Source: Hyperoodon ampullatus
Lineage: Eukaryota; Chordata; Mammalia; Artiodactyla; Ziphiidae
Direction of reading: 5' to 3'
DNA: 64,000 nucleotides
NCBI GenBank assembly: GCA_949752795.1
Contig: OX457062.1
Location: 94,539,777 to 94,603,776, forward strand
Under the pieces are notes generated by a model. The model was not told the DNA's origin. It did no database searches and saw only the letters and a program-made list of their open reading frames with translations. Shown piece after piece: positions 10,550 to 21,780 of this stretch. Position 1 is the stretch's first letter. Each line of letters begins with the position of its first letter. The position numbers were made by a program, and so were the translations under genes.

Positions 10550-11280
10550 CCCCGGCTGTGTTGTCTCCCCTGCCCGTTCCTCCTCCTCTCCCACTGATTC
10601 AATTATTCATCCAGTCGACTTCTCAGCGTTGTAGTTAATCTCTCTCTCCTCTCAGCAACTCCCAACCCCCGGCAAGTTTGGGGTGGGGAAAAAACGCTGG
10701 CGGGATCCATGCGGTGTTGATTAGAGTATCGATCGTGGCTGCAGCCCTCGCGGTCCCCGCCTGGGCATCCATCAATGCCAGGTGGGGCAGGCTAGAGACT
10801 GGCCTCGGGGCTCCGTCCAGAGCCTGGGTCCAGACCAGAACGTGCCCAGAGCTGCTCCCCCGGGCGTGAGTAGGGGCGTGGTCAAGGTCAGCCCTGGCAG
10901 TCTTAGGTGTCCTCAGCGCTGCCGGGTTTGTTGCGACTTCTAATCCTGGGCGCCTTGCTCGTCTTCCTGCCTCCTGTTCCTCCGAACTCTCTCCTCTTTG
11001 CTCTCTGGCCTGTTGATTCGCAGCTGCCTTTACCTGGTCATTCTGGCTGATGGCAGTCCCATCACTTACCGACCACCTCCCACGTGCTAGTCCTCTGCTC
11101 AGGGTTCTCCATTCTCACGGCCACCCAGAGAGGTTCGCCTCCTCTTTGTTACCTGCAGAAGCTGAGGCTCACAGAGGCAAGGCGAGGTCAGGCTGCTGAG
11201 CAGAGGAGGGGCCAGGTCTGGATGTCACTTTTCCACCAGGCCACACCGCTCCCCTTGCAAAGGAGCAGTGACGCTCCTTT
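10550..11280. other. unique sequence, possible conserved patch
   Basis: The region 10595-10760 has ATTCAATTATTCATCC and GATTAGAGTATCGATCG, with more CpG than its surroundings. It looks like a conserved non-coding patch. This is an impression only. No exon is recognised. Confidence 0.35.
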
Positions 11281-11284
11281 GAGC

Positions 11285-11465
11285 CGCTATGTGCCAGGGA
11301 CACGTTCTCCCACTGACAACGCCTATTTATCTTGTGATGCAGAGGTTCCTTATCCTCGTTTTACAGGTGACAACACTCAAGCAGCTTGTCTCCCGGCTGC
11401 ACAGAAGTGGCAGAGCAGGGATTCAAACCCTGGTCTGTGAAACTCCAGACCCAAGCTGCTTATGC
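11285..11465 (-). repeat. MIR SINE, antisense
   Basis: TATCCTCGTTTTACAGGTGA is followed by a GCAGAGCAGGGATTCAAACC block, the reverse complement of the MIR promoter half. Confidence 0.75.
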
Positions 11466-11521
11466 TTGCGTGGCAGTTCCCAGTTTAAAAGCACTGCTTA
11501 CCCTTCCCCCTCCCCATACCA

Positions 11522-11758
11522 AACATAAAATAGATAGCTAGTGGGAAGCAGCCGCATAGCACAGGGAGATCACCTCGGTGCTTTGTGACCACCTAGAGAG
11601 GTGGGATAGGGAGGGTGGGAGGGAGGGAGACGCAAGAGGGAAGAGATATGGGAACATATGTATATGTATAACTGATTCACTTTGTTATAAAGCAGAAAGT
11701 AGCACACCATTGTAAAGCAATTATACTCCAATAAAGATGTAAAAAAAAAAAAAAAAAA
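11522..11758 (+). repeat. L1 3' end, artiodactyl/cetacean type
   Basis: The 3' UTR contains GCATAGCACAGGGAGATCAC, TGCTTTGTGACCACCTAGAG and CAATTATACTCCAATAAAGA, followed by an A tail at about 11741-11758. It is a severely 5'-truncated plus-strand insertion of about 240 bp. Confidence 0.92.
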
Positions 11759-11794
11759 GCCAGTTCACTGACACTGTCTCCTTTTCTTTTTACT

Positions 11795-11905
11795 CACCCT
11801 GAAAGAGAACTGGTATTATTATCCCCATTTTACAAACAGGAAAACTGAGATATGGCATGGTTAAATGGCTGAAAACACAGAACTGGGACTCCAGCAGGTC
11901 TGTTG
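11795..11905 (-). repeat. MIR fragment, antisense
   Basis: ATTATTATCCCCATTTTACA (11814-11833) is the reversed MIR core; the downstream part is diverged. Confidence 0.7.
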
Positions 11906-12119
11906 ACTCCTGATGCTCTGGTATCAAATCTACTCCCACACGGCCTCCCCCTGGGCTGGATGCCACCTCACCTCTGCCCGCTGCTCAGCATCTTGTCCTC
12001 CATTCAGCGAGCCCCTGAAATCCATCTTCTTCCTCTTCCAGGAAGCCTTCTTGGACTTGTCATAGGGTGGCAGCTTCCCTTGACCTATCTGTTCCTCTCT
12101 AGAGCACAAACCAAGGGTG

Positions 12120-12335
12120 GTACTGGGCATCTCTCTCTCCATGGGTTCAGTTCCTCTCCAGAAAGATATAAGTGTGCTTGGTTCCATGTCAAGCATTTGC
12201 TCGGGCGCTTCTCCCTGCCTGGAACTCCCCTGCCTCTTCCTTCCACCAGGCCTCCTCTCTTCCCTACCTGCAATCCCTGCTCAGGTGCACTTCCTCCAGG
12301 AAGCCCAAGCCCCCCCAACCCCCATCACTCACGTT
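12120..12335 (+). repeat. L2 LINE 3' fragment
   Basis: Motifs like CTTCTCCCTGCCTGGAACTC, then 'ctgctcaggtgcacttcctccaggaagcc', follow the order of the L2 3' region. It is an ancient remnant with no coding capacity. Confidence 0.75.
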
Positions 12336-12429
12336 AATCACCCGCCACTCAGCATCAGGACGCCTAGGCTGTGATGCTCCCACCACTCAGCTCAGTGGCC
12401 TTGGCAATCACTTCTGCTCTAGATTCCTT

Positions 12430-12560
12430 CGCCCGTGCACCTCATTAGAACCACCCAGAAGCTTTGTCAGCAATTCAAGTGCCAGGGACCCCTCCTAAGA
12501 CTCTGATTCAGAAGATCTGGGGTGGGGCCCAGGCATCTGCATATTTCAAAGTACCCAGGT
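12430..12560. repeat. hAT-Charlie MITE fragment (MER5/MER20 type)
   Basis: CTGATTCAGAAGATCTGGGG and 'tggggcccaggcatctgcat' match the internal part of these non-autonomous hAT elements. Its terminal inverted repeats are incomplete. Confidence 0.7.
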
Positions 12561-14200
12561 TTTCACTGAACAAAGACTTACTGGATGTCTATTACTGGAA
12601 GTCCAGTGTGGACACTGGAGCCAGACGGCAGGGTTCAGACTCCAGCTCCACTGCCCCCAGGTGACCTCAGAAGGTGGCTGAAGGTCTTTATACCTCCTCA
12701 GCATCACTACCACTTGTCATATGATGTACTTTCCAGGGTCGGAGAGAGGGGTGATGTGGGAGGAGCTGGATGTGCAAGGAGCATCTTCTGTGTGCTGCAG
12801 GGGTCAAGAACCGCCAGGCTGGGTGGCCTCTGGGGTCCTGCCACACAGAGATCCTGGGATTCAACCGTACCTTTCAGGTGCTCTCTATAAGAGCCTTTTG
12901 TCTGCTTCCTGGCATCCCCAGCCCTCTTGCTCCTCTAGGGCAGAGCCAAGGCTCCTTCCACCTCTGGACCATCACCCTGTCCCCGGGGGAGGGCCCTGCA
13001 CAGGAGGTGTGGCCCAACAGACCTTAGGTATTTTGACCAAAAAGTCCCAGGCACGCAACTGCTCCCAACTCTACGTTGTCCCACCTTCAGCTCCAAGCAT
13101 TGTGAGAGACAGGCAGGAAAGCAGACAGCGGCCTTCCCGATACCAGCCCTTGAGTTAGCACTGATGGTGGTGCTGGGGCTGGAAAGCAGCTATGATTGCA
13201 AATTGATCTGCTGTGCACTGAGCTGGTTACCAAGAAGAGAGAAAGCAAGTTGTCAATACTGCATTACCCACTGGGGTCCAGAGCCACTCCCTTGGGCTAC
13301 CCAGGAGAGACAGAGAGATACAGAGACAGAGACAGACGAAGGGAGGGAGGGAGGGAGGGAGAGCTGCTTCTGCGTTACTGGGGTCCTTGTGGGGTCCTAG
13401 GGAGTTGGGTGGGAGCCCAGGCTCAGTCCCAGCCCCTGCTTCTGGGCCAGCCCTGGCCTCTCTTTTTCCTCCTCTCTCCTCGAGAACCAGCTTGGAGCAC
13501 CACGTGGAACAGTGGAGCTAAAGTAGATAATTTAGACATTTATTTCCATTTGGTTTATAATTGTGTGGTTTGCCATGGGTCTGGGAGCAAAGGCTGGACC
13601 ACTTGCCTTTATTCAGTGGCTTGGGGACAAGTGTTTGCATTTCACCAGTGTCACCAGTGCATGGGGCTGGGAGGTATGGTGGCACCCAAGGACCTGGTAA
13701 AGGAAACCTAGCCTGGAAGTTTATCCAAGTTCTGTGATTAGAACACTTAGTGTTGGGTCCTGCCAACTCCACACTGAGCCCAAGTGTTCTGAGCCTTCTT
13801 CCCTTCCCAGCCCTGCTCTGGATGCTGAAAGCAGTGGGAGGAGAAGCGGCCCACACGAATGTCTAGTGCCAGCTAACCCTGTGCCAGGCGGGCTCTGGGG
13901 GAAGCAGAGTCCCCACCTATATGCTCAAGTTCCACCTTCCCCTTGGGGTCTTTAGCTGACCCCTACTCAGACTTCAGGCCAGGCCAACTTCCCTGTAACT
14001 CTGGCCCCCACCTGGCTATATGACCTTCCCCTTAGGTCTCTATAGCTCAGTCACACAGGGGCCCAGTGGTTCAGGGATAGCCCAAGAAACACTCACACAC
14101 CAGATTGCAGGTAGCCAGGTAATCGGTCCCCCCACTCTGGTCCTCTCTGCCTACACTTCAGCTGCAGTTACAAGCTTTGGAACGAGGCTGGAATTTGAAA
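12561..14200. other. unique sequence with a short purine array and an AT-rich patch
   Basis: A GAGA/GGGA purine run lies at about 13308-13362. An AT-rich patch at 13515-13575, which includes TAGATAATTTAGACATTTAT and CCATTTGGTTTATAATTG, stands out from GC-rich flanks and may be a conserved non-coding element. No exon is recognised. Confidence 0.4.
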
Positions 14201-14204
14201 CCTG

Positions 14205-14360
14205 ACTCTTCCTACCTGCATGCTCTCAGAAAGCTACTTGACCTCTCTAAAGCTCAGTTTCTCATCTGAACAACAGGAATAAAATTACCTACCCATAATG
14301 GTGTGATGAGAGCTAAACCCCAAGCACAGGCATGAGCACATAGTACATGCTCAGTTAGTG
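14205..14360 (+). repeat. MIR SINE
   Basis: CTACTTGACCTCTCTAAAGC, then 'tcagtttctcatctgaacaa', follows the MIR consensus order, ending with a 'catagtacatgctcagttag' block. Confidence 0.8.
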
Positions 14361-14780
14361 ACGGCTCTTACTGCTATCCACAAAGCAGTTGCCATCTTTA
14401 ACCCCTGCTGTCCAGAATGCTTCCCAGACACGCAGACTCCTGCAGATCCAGGAAAGTTTTCACTCCTGCCTGTCAAGGGGACTTCCCTGTTCTAATTACC
14501 TGTCTGAGGATCCTCCTCTTCTCTGGATGACTAGCAACAGCAGTAGCATCCTCCCACCCTTAGGGAAAAATGCTGCCTGCCCTCACAGGCAACATTATCC
14601 TAACTGACCACCTCCCAATGAACCCAGCATTCAGACAGGGTCTAACCCCATACTATATGCAGTAAGGGTTGACACATAGTCCAACAAGGAGATATTTTTA
14701 AGTAAAAGAAATAGCCACTGAAATCTACTTTGTGGCCACCTACCCAGTATGGACCAGGCACAGTGTTTGGTCATGGGGGT
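14361..14780. other. unique non-coding sequence
   Basis: No gene or repeat signature is recognised. Confidence 0.4.
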
Positions 14781-15150
14781 TAGTCCTGCTCTGAGGCCTC
14801 CTGACCAAACAGAGAGAGCTGGATCAGAGCTACTGGAGGACCATTAAAGGCACCACAGGAGCTGGACCACTGGGCAAGGAAAGACTTCCTGGAAGAGGCG
14901 ATGCCCAAGCTGAGTCTCGAAGGAGGAGGAGGTTTTCCCCAGACAGCTGCAGGAGGGAAAGGCATTCTGGGCTGAGGTCACAGGTGGTGCAGAGGCTCCT
15001 GTGGCCACATCCTAGGGAGCCAGTCTAGTGTCTTTCGCTGATTCAGCTAACAGCTATTGTGCATCTACTATATGCCTGGTCCTGGGCTGAGGCTGAGCAG
15101 CTAGAGGCAGGGGTGGCAGGCACTGGAGAGGCAAGTGGAATAATTTAGAG
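14781..15150 (-). repeat. L2 LINE fragments, antisense
   Basis: The blocks 'aagacttcctggaagaggcgatg' (core) and 'cattgtgcatctactatatgcctgg' (core) are the order and orientation of reversed L2 3' sequence. Divergence is high and the boundaries are uncertain. Confidence 0.5.
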
Positions 15151-16035
15151 GTCCTGTGCCCTGGGAGAAGATGCGACAGGTACCCAGCAGGCACTGACAC
15201 CATGCGCAGAGGGAAATGCGAGAGGACAGTTCTGACAGGGTGAGGAGGGAAAGCAGAGATTTCGGAAAGCTTCGGGGAGAAAGTGTGGCTCAGCTGGGCC
15301 CTGGAGGAAGGGGGACTGTGAGAGGTCCCGGGGCAGTAGGAAGCACCAGATAATTGAAAAGGCACAGGATACAGAATGTTCATACCTGAATTCAAATAGC
15401 TGATGTCTTTGGATGAACCAATGTCAGTCTCCACGGAATACCAATGGCCACGCATATTAGAGTAAATCAAGGACTTAATATGGGCCATTTTATAAATGTG
15501 TTGGCAGTGTGTAGGGGGCAGCAGAGTTGTTACCCACCGTGAGGCCTGAAGGGAGGGAGTGGTTTCTGGAACAAGTGAGGAGCACGGATCTTCAGTCAAG
15601 GGTCAGGGCCAGCCCAAGGCCACCCTGTGGGAGAGGAAGGGGAACAGAGACCTTGACTTGTCCCCGGTCCCTCAGATGCCCTTCTGGGACCCCCCACTGA
15701 CAGAACCCAGGGGAATCCAGGGGCATAGGATCAGCTCCTCTGGGGCAGAGAGTAGGGACAGAGGGTGAAAAGTGACCTGAAGCAGAGCAAACAGAAGCTC
15801 CCTGGCACCTGCAACATCCCTGATTCTGAGAGCTGTCCTCAGGAAACAGCATAATCACTACAGTCCCAAGAACCTCACGGAGTTCTTGAAAGGGTCAGTG
15901 AGCTAACAATGGCAAGGACTTTGATAATCACTCCTCCTTATCTCAGCTGGGGGGTCACCCTTCAGTACCAATTCCATCAGTATTTGTAAGAGAAATAACT
16001 TTACTAGTGAAGAAATAGGTTCAAAAGTTATGTCA
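15151..16035. other. unique non-coding sequence
   Basis: It holds a moderately AT-rich patch (15345-15510) with TATTAGAGTAAATCAAGGAC that might be conserved. Nothing else is recognised. Confidence 0.35.
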
Positions 16036-16039
16036 CCTC

Positions 16040-16470
16040 TCTAGGATGGTCAGCTCCTTACTTTGCAAGAGACAGAAACCCAAGTCAAACTAGCTTCAGC
16101 AAGCAAGTAAGGAAAGCAATTGGCTCGCAGAACTGTTCAAGAATAGGTATGGTTTCAGGATTTCAGGCATGGCTGTATCCAGGCACTCAATCAAAGTTAT
16201 TGAGTATCTGTTTCCTCTGTCGTTTTGCTCTGCTCACCCGTGTTGGCCTTATTCTTGGGAAGAATCTCCCCAAGCAGAGACAAAGCAGCTTCAGACACAC
16301 TTCTATCAGCTTAGCCATGCCAAGGGAAACAGCCCCTTCCCAGAATTTCCAAAAAAACGTCCTAAAACTGACTTCCCCATCTCTGGACCAATCCCTATGG
16401 AGGGGGTAATGTGAGCTCTCATTAGCTAGGCCTGGGTCATGTGCCCTCCCTTGGAGCCAGGAGGTCAAGC
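16040..16470. repeat. old interspersed repeat, family unassigned
   Basis: The order 'gagacagaaacccaagtcaaactagcttcagcaa' (core AAACTAGCTTCAGCAAG), 'caggcatggctgtatccagg', and 'ctaggcctgggtcatgtgcc' resembles a widespread placental interspersed repeat that I cannot name with confidence. No coding potential. Confidence 0.5.
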
Positions 16471-17320
16471 CAACACAGCTGAGAAAAGTCTGAGAAAAGG
16501 AAAAAACAGAGAGCCGACTATCCAAAAAAACAGTAGATGGTGGGGTGGCCAGAAGCAGCAAGAGGGGAGGCAAGTTGTGCACGACCCTTCCCAAGCCACA
16601 CAGCTGGGAGCAGCCCCTCCCAGGGTCCCACCTGACTGTCCAACTTCTAAGCTCTTTTCTGTTTAGGTTTTGTTGTTGTTGTTACTTTGTGTTTTGCTGG
16701 GGGGTTTAACACTGTATCCTATGCCAAGAAGGTATGGTGAAAAGGCAGGGCACTTGGGCATGGGGACAGGGGAGTGACCAGAAGGGCGGAGCCGACTGTG
16801 AAGGGTCTTGAGCACCAGCCATGGATCAGCACTGAGCCCCCAGGGCTTGAGGGCTGACCCACTCAGGACCCAGGCCCGGAGGAATCTTCCTGAGGCAGCA
16901 ACCTGCAGGCCTGGGAGCAGAGAGCCAGACTTACGTGGGGGTTCTGGCGGGAGGGTGGAGCCCAGACAAGCTAATGCCAGTGTGTGGTCCCCCGCCTCCA
17001 CCTCCCTCATCTGCTGGCTCTATTTTAAGGGCCTTTGCCCTGATATACAGGAAACACCAAGGACACTCCGACTTCCTTCCTTTCACACTTAAAGGCCTCC
17101 TCCCCCCTCATAAAGTTTGGAGCGTGTGTGAGCACGTACACGTGCACACGGTGGCATGTGGCAGAGGAGCCCCCTCCTCTCTGGGTGGTGACACCCATCT
17201 GGGGACAGCCAGGGAGGGGTCCTCTGGGGCTGCCTGTTCCCTGGCCTCTGTCCAGCCCCACCACTCCTCTGTCTTTATTTTTCCACCCTTCTGTGGCTCT
17301 GAGGATCTAAAGAGGTGATA
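16471..17320. other. unique non-coding sequence
   Basis: It includes a GTT-rich run (16670-16690). No exon or regulatory element is recognised. Confidence 0.4.
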
Positions 17321-17324
17321 GGGA

Positions 17325-17495
17325 ATAGGATTGGATGGGAAAGCGGCTCAGAGAAAGAAGAGATTTGATAAGGAGGGAGAAAGGAAAGAGGATGGACAGA
17401 GGAGAGGGAGGAAGAGAGCGTGGCCAGAACGGGAGGAAGGGAGACAGAGAAGCAGAGAGAAAGGCAGAGAAAGAGGAGGAGGAGGAAGACAGGGC
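17325..17495. repeat. polypurine GA-rich tract
   Basis: About 170 bp of almost uninterrupted A/G on the plus strand, ending in GAGGAGGAGGAGGAAGA. It is a low-complexity sequence of the kind that can adopt triplex structure. Confidence 0.85.
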
Positions 17496-18680
17496 TTTCG
17501 GAGATGAGTCCCCGGTGATCAGAGGCCTTGATCTCCCAACAGAGCTTGGGGGTGGCACCTGCAGTCAAGCAGTTGCCAGAGGGAGAAGGATGCAGGGATG
17601 ACCGAGTCTGGGGACCCGGGGGAGCAGGGCCACGAAGCTGTGGACAATGAGCACATCTTGGCCTGGGCTGGAAGACAGATACGCCCCCGGCCTCTCTGGC
17701 ATCGCCTCCCCCCAGCCCACACGCCCCCTTCCCCAGAGGGCCAAGTTCCAATACACAGAGCATAAATGGACATGACAGGGCCCCTGCCCCTCTGGGCTTC
17801 CCGTCTCGTTCCCAGCTGGTGTGCTCGTGCCCCTACTGACCTCCACAGTGCGTTCCTCCAAAGGGGTCAGCACCCCGGGCTCATCTTGGGTCCCTTCCAG
17901 TCCCACCCACATCCCAGCCAGATCCTCACCCAGAAACTGGGTGCCAGCGTCAGAGCAAGGATGGGGTGCTGTGTGGCCCTTCCACCCATTTCACCAGGGC
18001 TCAGAGCAAGGAGCCTGAAGTCCCTGTGCCCTGCCACGGCCAGGGGCCCCTCATCCTCATGGGTGTGAAAGGAGGCAATTGCAGGTGTGAGTGAACCTTC
18101 TACAGAGTCTCAGTTCCAGCCCGACCACCCAGGAGAGGAAGGAGCTGGGCCTGCCTGGAGGTTTGTCTGGGGTCACTGGGCACTGCCTACTCCAGAAATG
18201 CCGCTTCCCAGGTACCATCCGTGGTCCTCAGATCACACTGCCCACTATTGCAGAGGTGCCTGATCTGATGGGGCACAGGGGGCTCACGTGCATTGGGCCT
18301 CCTGGGCCCCCAGCGCTTCCCTCTTTCCCTGTCTCCACCCCCAACCTCTAAGCCGACACATCAGCTCTGCTTCTAGGATAATAGCCAGTGTGCTGGGGGT
18401 GCAGGGTGGGACAGTCATCATCACAAGCCAAGGAAGTCCGCAGACCAGGAGCCAGGAAGAAAGGGATGGCGCATCCCCGGCACCCCAGAGCTGAGCCAGG
18501 GAGGCAAGGACTTTCCACTCAGCCCCGCTCTGCTCTGTGACTCACCACTCAGGATGGGACGTGGTCCCCACTCCCCTCCTTCTCTGCGTTTCTAAAACCT
18601 GATGCTCCGTGAATTTTTCATCATGTTCGTAGGCAGGAGACATACTGCAGACACTGCAAGGCTGCTTTCATGTTGTGCTG
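17496..18680. other. unique GC-rich non-coding sequence
   Basis: No repeat or exon is recognised. Open frames here are short and have no family resemblance. Confidence 0.4.
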
Positions 18681-18683
18681 AGG

Positions 18684-18902
18684 GATGTGTGTGTGTGTGT
18701 GTGTGTGCGCGTGCACATGCCCTTTTGCACGTACATGTCCACCCTGTGTAGGCTTCTGCACACACTGACTCCAAAACCTTAACTCTCATGCACACACACT
18801 TCATACATTCACACTCCCACGTGCACACACCCCTGTATTCCTCAAGTGCTCAGTCACAATCTCAAGGAGGCCATCACAAAGTCACACACACACACACACA
18901 TC
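18684..18902. repeat. paired (TG)n and (CA)n microsatellites
   Basis: A TG array at 18686-18707 continues into GCGCGTGCACATGC. CA-rich sequence lies at 18789-18832 and a CA array at 18883-18900. The TG and CA arrays are complementary to each other on one strand. Confidence 0.9.
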
Positions 18903-19175
18903 CTCACACCCTAACTGGCACACACGTACACTCCGGGCTCACACTCCCAGACTCCCCGGCAGCAGCCAAGGGCTCCTCTGAAGAGTTCCCTCATCTCACT
19001 CATCCACAGCTGAGCCAACACGGTCTCACACCCACATTCCGCCATCCACTCCGCCCCAAGCATACGCAGACTCCCATCCCCACGGCATGACTCACCAGCC
19101 AACATTTGGGATGAATGCTCATTTGGCCTTTTCTCTCTATTCATTTGGAAACTCTTTTTAATAACCATGTATATG
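18903..19175. other. unique non-coding sequence
   Basis: CA-rich at first, then unique. No feature is recognised. Confidence 0.4.
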
Positions 19176-19179
19176 TTTT

Positions 19180-19325
19180 ACTGCTTACAAAGCACTCTTA
19201 CGTAGATTATCTTAGTTCTTCTTCACAACAGCCCCGAGAAGGGGCATTATTATTAATTATTATTACCATTTACTATGAGCAGATGAAAGCTCAGAGAGGC
19301 TGGGGCTCCACGACCATACAACCCT
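19180..19325 (-). repeat. MIR SINE, antisense
   Basis: AAGCACTCTTACGTAGATTA, the AT-rich ATTATTATTACCATTTACTA and 'gctcagagaggctgggg' follow the reversed MIR order. Confidence 0.7.
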
Positions 19326-19918
19326 GAATACCCCAGATCTTCAGAGAGGCTGGGGGCCTTTCCAGGGCCACATGGGTTGTACATAGCCAAGATGGGCCTG
19401 GATGCCGTCTGTTGGATTCCAGATATTCTGCTTATCCTCATAGGCTTGTCACTAGCCCACGTGACACCTTTGTGCACACTAGGGAAAAGTGCCCCTCTAG
19501 TCAGGCATGGCCCTGTGCCCATCCCGGAGACCTGGCTGGGCTCCCGTGCGCTGATGGGCATCTGGACAACCACGCTGGGCTGCCCTGATCTCCCCGCCCA
19601 CCTCCTGAGGGTCCCTCCCCACCACGTCCCCCTCTTTCTTCTATGCACTGGGCGTGGCAGGGCCTCTCCCCCAAACCACCTCTGAGGGGCAGACCCTCAC
19701 TTGACTTGGACCCCAAACCACTGGCCCCGGCCCACAACGGTGGCTCAGGAAGCCCCTCCTGCCAGGCCCTGAAGGAGGGGCCCCCAGACACCGGGGCCCA
19801 ACCTCCCACTCTGGCCAGGCTCCCTGGCACCCCCTTCTCAGGCGCCAACGCCAGCACACACAGACCGCCTCATCCCTTCAGAGCCCCCTTGGCTCCGACC
19901 CCCACCCTCTTCCTGGGA
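19326..19918. other. unique GC-rich non-coding sequence
   Basis: No repeat or exon is recognised. Confidence 0.4.
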
Positions 19919-19919
19919 G

Positions 19920-20065
19920 CTTCCTGGGGCTCCGCATGCTGTTGGCTAAATAAATCGAGGGCAGCAAGAATAATATACCTGTCATACAGCAGCTAGCTTG
20001 CAATTTCCGCTGTCAGCCCTGCCCACCGTGACACGCCGAGCCTACTGACACTCTGCCGCAAGCGA
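19920..20065. promoter_or_regulatory. candidate conserved non-coding element
   Basis: An AT-rich island, with GTTGGCTAAATAAATCGAGG and AGAATAATATACCTGTCATA, lies between sequences of much higher GC, and a CpG-containing run follows at 20025-20095. This resembles conserved enhancer sequence, but only an alignment can show it. Confidence 0.3.
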
Positions 20066-21375
20066 TCCATTTCCTGAGGTCCCCGCGGTGGGAGGGGTGG
20101 GCCCTTACCAGGGGACCCCGCCAGTCAGAGCACGCTGCAGGGCAGACCTGGAGAGGAACTTCCCATGACAGACCTGATAGGAGAGGGACTGAGATGAGTT
20201 GCAGCTGCTGGGAGGCCTGGGAAGGCTGTGATGGTTAGAATGACCCTTTGGGCCTCTCTCCACAGGAGGGGGTCAGGAAGGGTCATGGTACCCCATCACG
20301 ACAGGAACACCTGCCCAACACTGTGCCCTCCTGATAAACAAGCAGGCAGCAGCACCTAGAGGTGAGATCCTGGAACCCAGGGTTAGAAAGAATACTGGGG
20401 TCAGCAGTTCCAGCACTCTGCCCCCGGATGAGCTGCTCCTTCATCATCGCCGGTGTAGAGAGGCTAGCCAGCCTGCAAAGGCCTTCCAGAGAAAGCAACC
20501 CCCAGTTCGACCACGACAAGCATTTTCATTAGGGAGTCCTTTCTCTGGTCTAACCTGGCTTCGGTGGCTTCTGACCATCTCCTCTGCTCTGACTTTGCAG
20601 AACAGGTCAGCAATGAGCCTTCATGTTCCAGGGCCTCCTGCCACCCAACACACCCCACCCAGCCTCCCAGACTTATCCTCCTCAGAGGGAGAAGCTCGTC
20701 CCTCCTCCTGGGTCTTCACAGTCTCTGAGCCTCACCTATAATCCTCCCTAGGCCCTCAGTGACCCTTCTCAGCTGTGCAGCTGTGTGGCCCTGGTGGATA
20801 CAGGCCTCACTACATATTCTAAGGACACCTGCGGACTTTAACACACCATTCCCTTGGGGGTGCCCAGCAAGGTGTCTCTCCCACTGCCAGCTCCCCCACG
20901 CCAGGTCAGTGCAGGAGAAGATGCTCTGGAAATCGGACTGAGAGCTGAGGGCTGGGGTTGGAGGTGGGAAGCAGAGATGCCTCCTGACAACATCCTGAAG
21001 ACGGTTCCTCCCTCTGTATCTAGCACGTGAGATAGTCAGGGCCTGAGCCCACATAGCTGAATGGTATGCAGGTTGAATATAGCCTGCAGAATGAAGGCAC
21101 AATTTCTCCTCCTGGAGCATTTTGTTGTTAATTCAAGGATGAGAGAAACTTCCCGGATCATAGGGCCTGGACCTCAAAAGAGCAAGCCAGCCAGCCATGT
21201 CCCAGACTCAAAAGGCTGCTACCCTCTCCCTATGGCCCCTCCCAGCCCACTCCACACCAATGCCAAGCCACTTTCTCCACTTTCCTGCAAATACTGGGCA
21301 CGTGTCTCTTCCCCCAGGGAATTCCTCCCTCCAAATCCCATGCCCTTGGTATAGATCAACAGAGGTGGAAGAACT
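20066..21375. other. unique non-coding sequence
   Basis: No repeat, exon or regulatory signature is recognised. Confidence 0.4.
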
Positions 21376-21379
21376 TAGG

Positions 21380-21622
21380 ATCCTCTAATCTGACTCCTCA
21401 TCTTTACAGAGAAGGAAACTGAGGCCAAGGAGGGTATTGGATCTACTGGGTACTGTGAAGCCTGTTGAGTGATCTCAGGCAAAGCATTATCCTTTCTGGG
21501 CCTTAGTTTCCTCATCTATAAAATGGGGAGAGAATACCTATGTCCCTAGAAAGTACACTCCGTGAGGACAAGGGTTTCTCCTTTTTTGTTACTGCTATAC
21601 TCCCAGTGCCAAGAATTACAGT
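21380..21622 (+). repeat. MIR and L2 fragments
   Basis: TTTCCTCATCTATAAAATGG (about 21506-21525) is the MIR core. It is followed by 'gtacactccgtgaggacaagg', which is typical of the L2 3' end. Confidence 0.65.
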
Positions 21623-21624
21623 AG

Positions 21625-21780
21625 GTTTTTTTAATTGAAATATATTCGACATACAACATTGTGTAAATTTAAGGTGTACATGTTAATTTGATACATTTTT
21701 ATACCCTAATGTGATCGCCATCGTAGCGATAATTAACACTGCTATCATGGTATATGATTATCATTTTATAGTAGTTAGTT
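21625..21780 (-). repeat. old L1 3' UTR fragment, antisense
   Basis: TTTTTTTAATTGAAATATAT followed by 'acatacaacattgtgtaaattt' is the reversed L1M tail. It lies between two pieces of L2-like 3' end ('tagtaggtgctcattaaacg' resumes near 21820), which suggests insertion into an L2. Confidence 0.75.
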
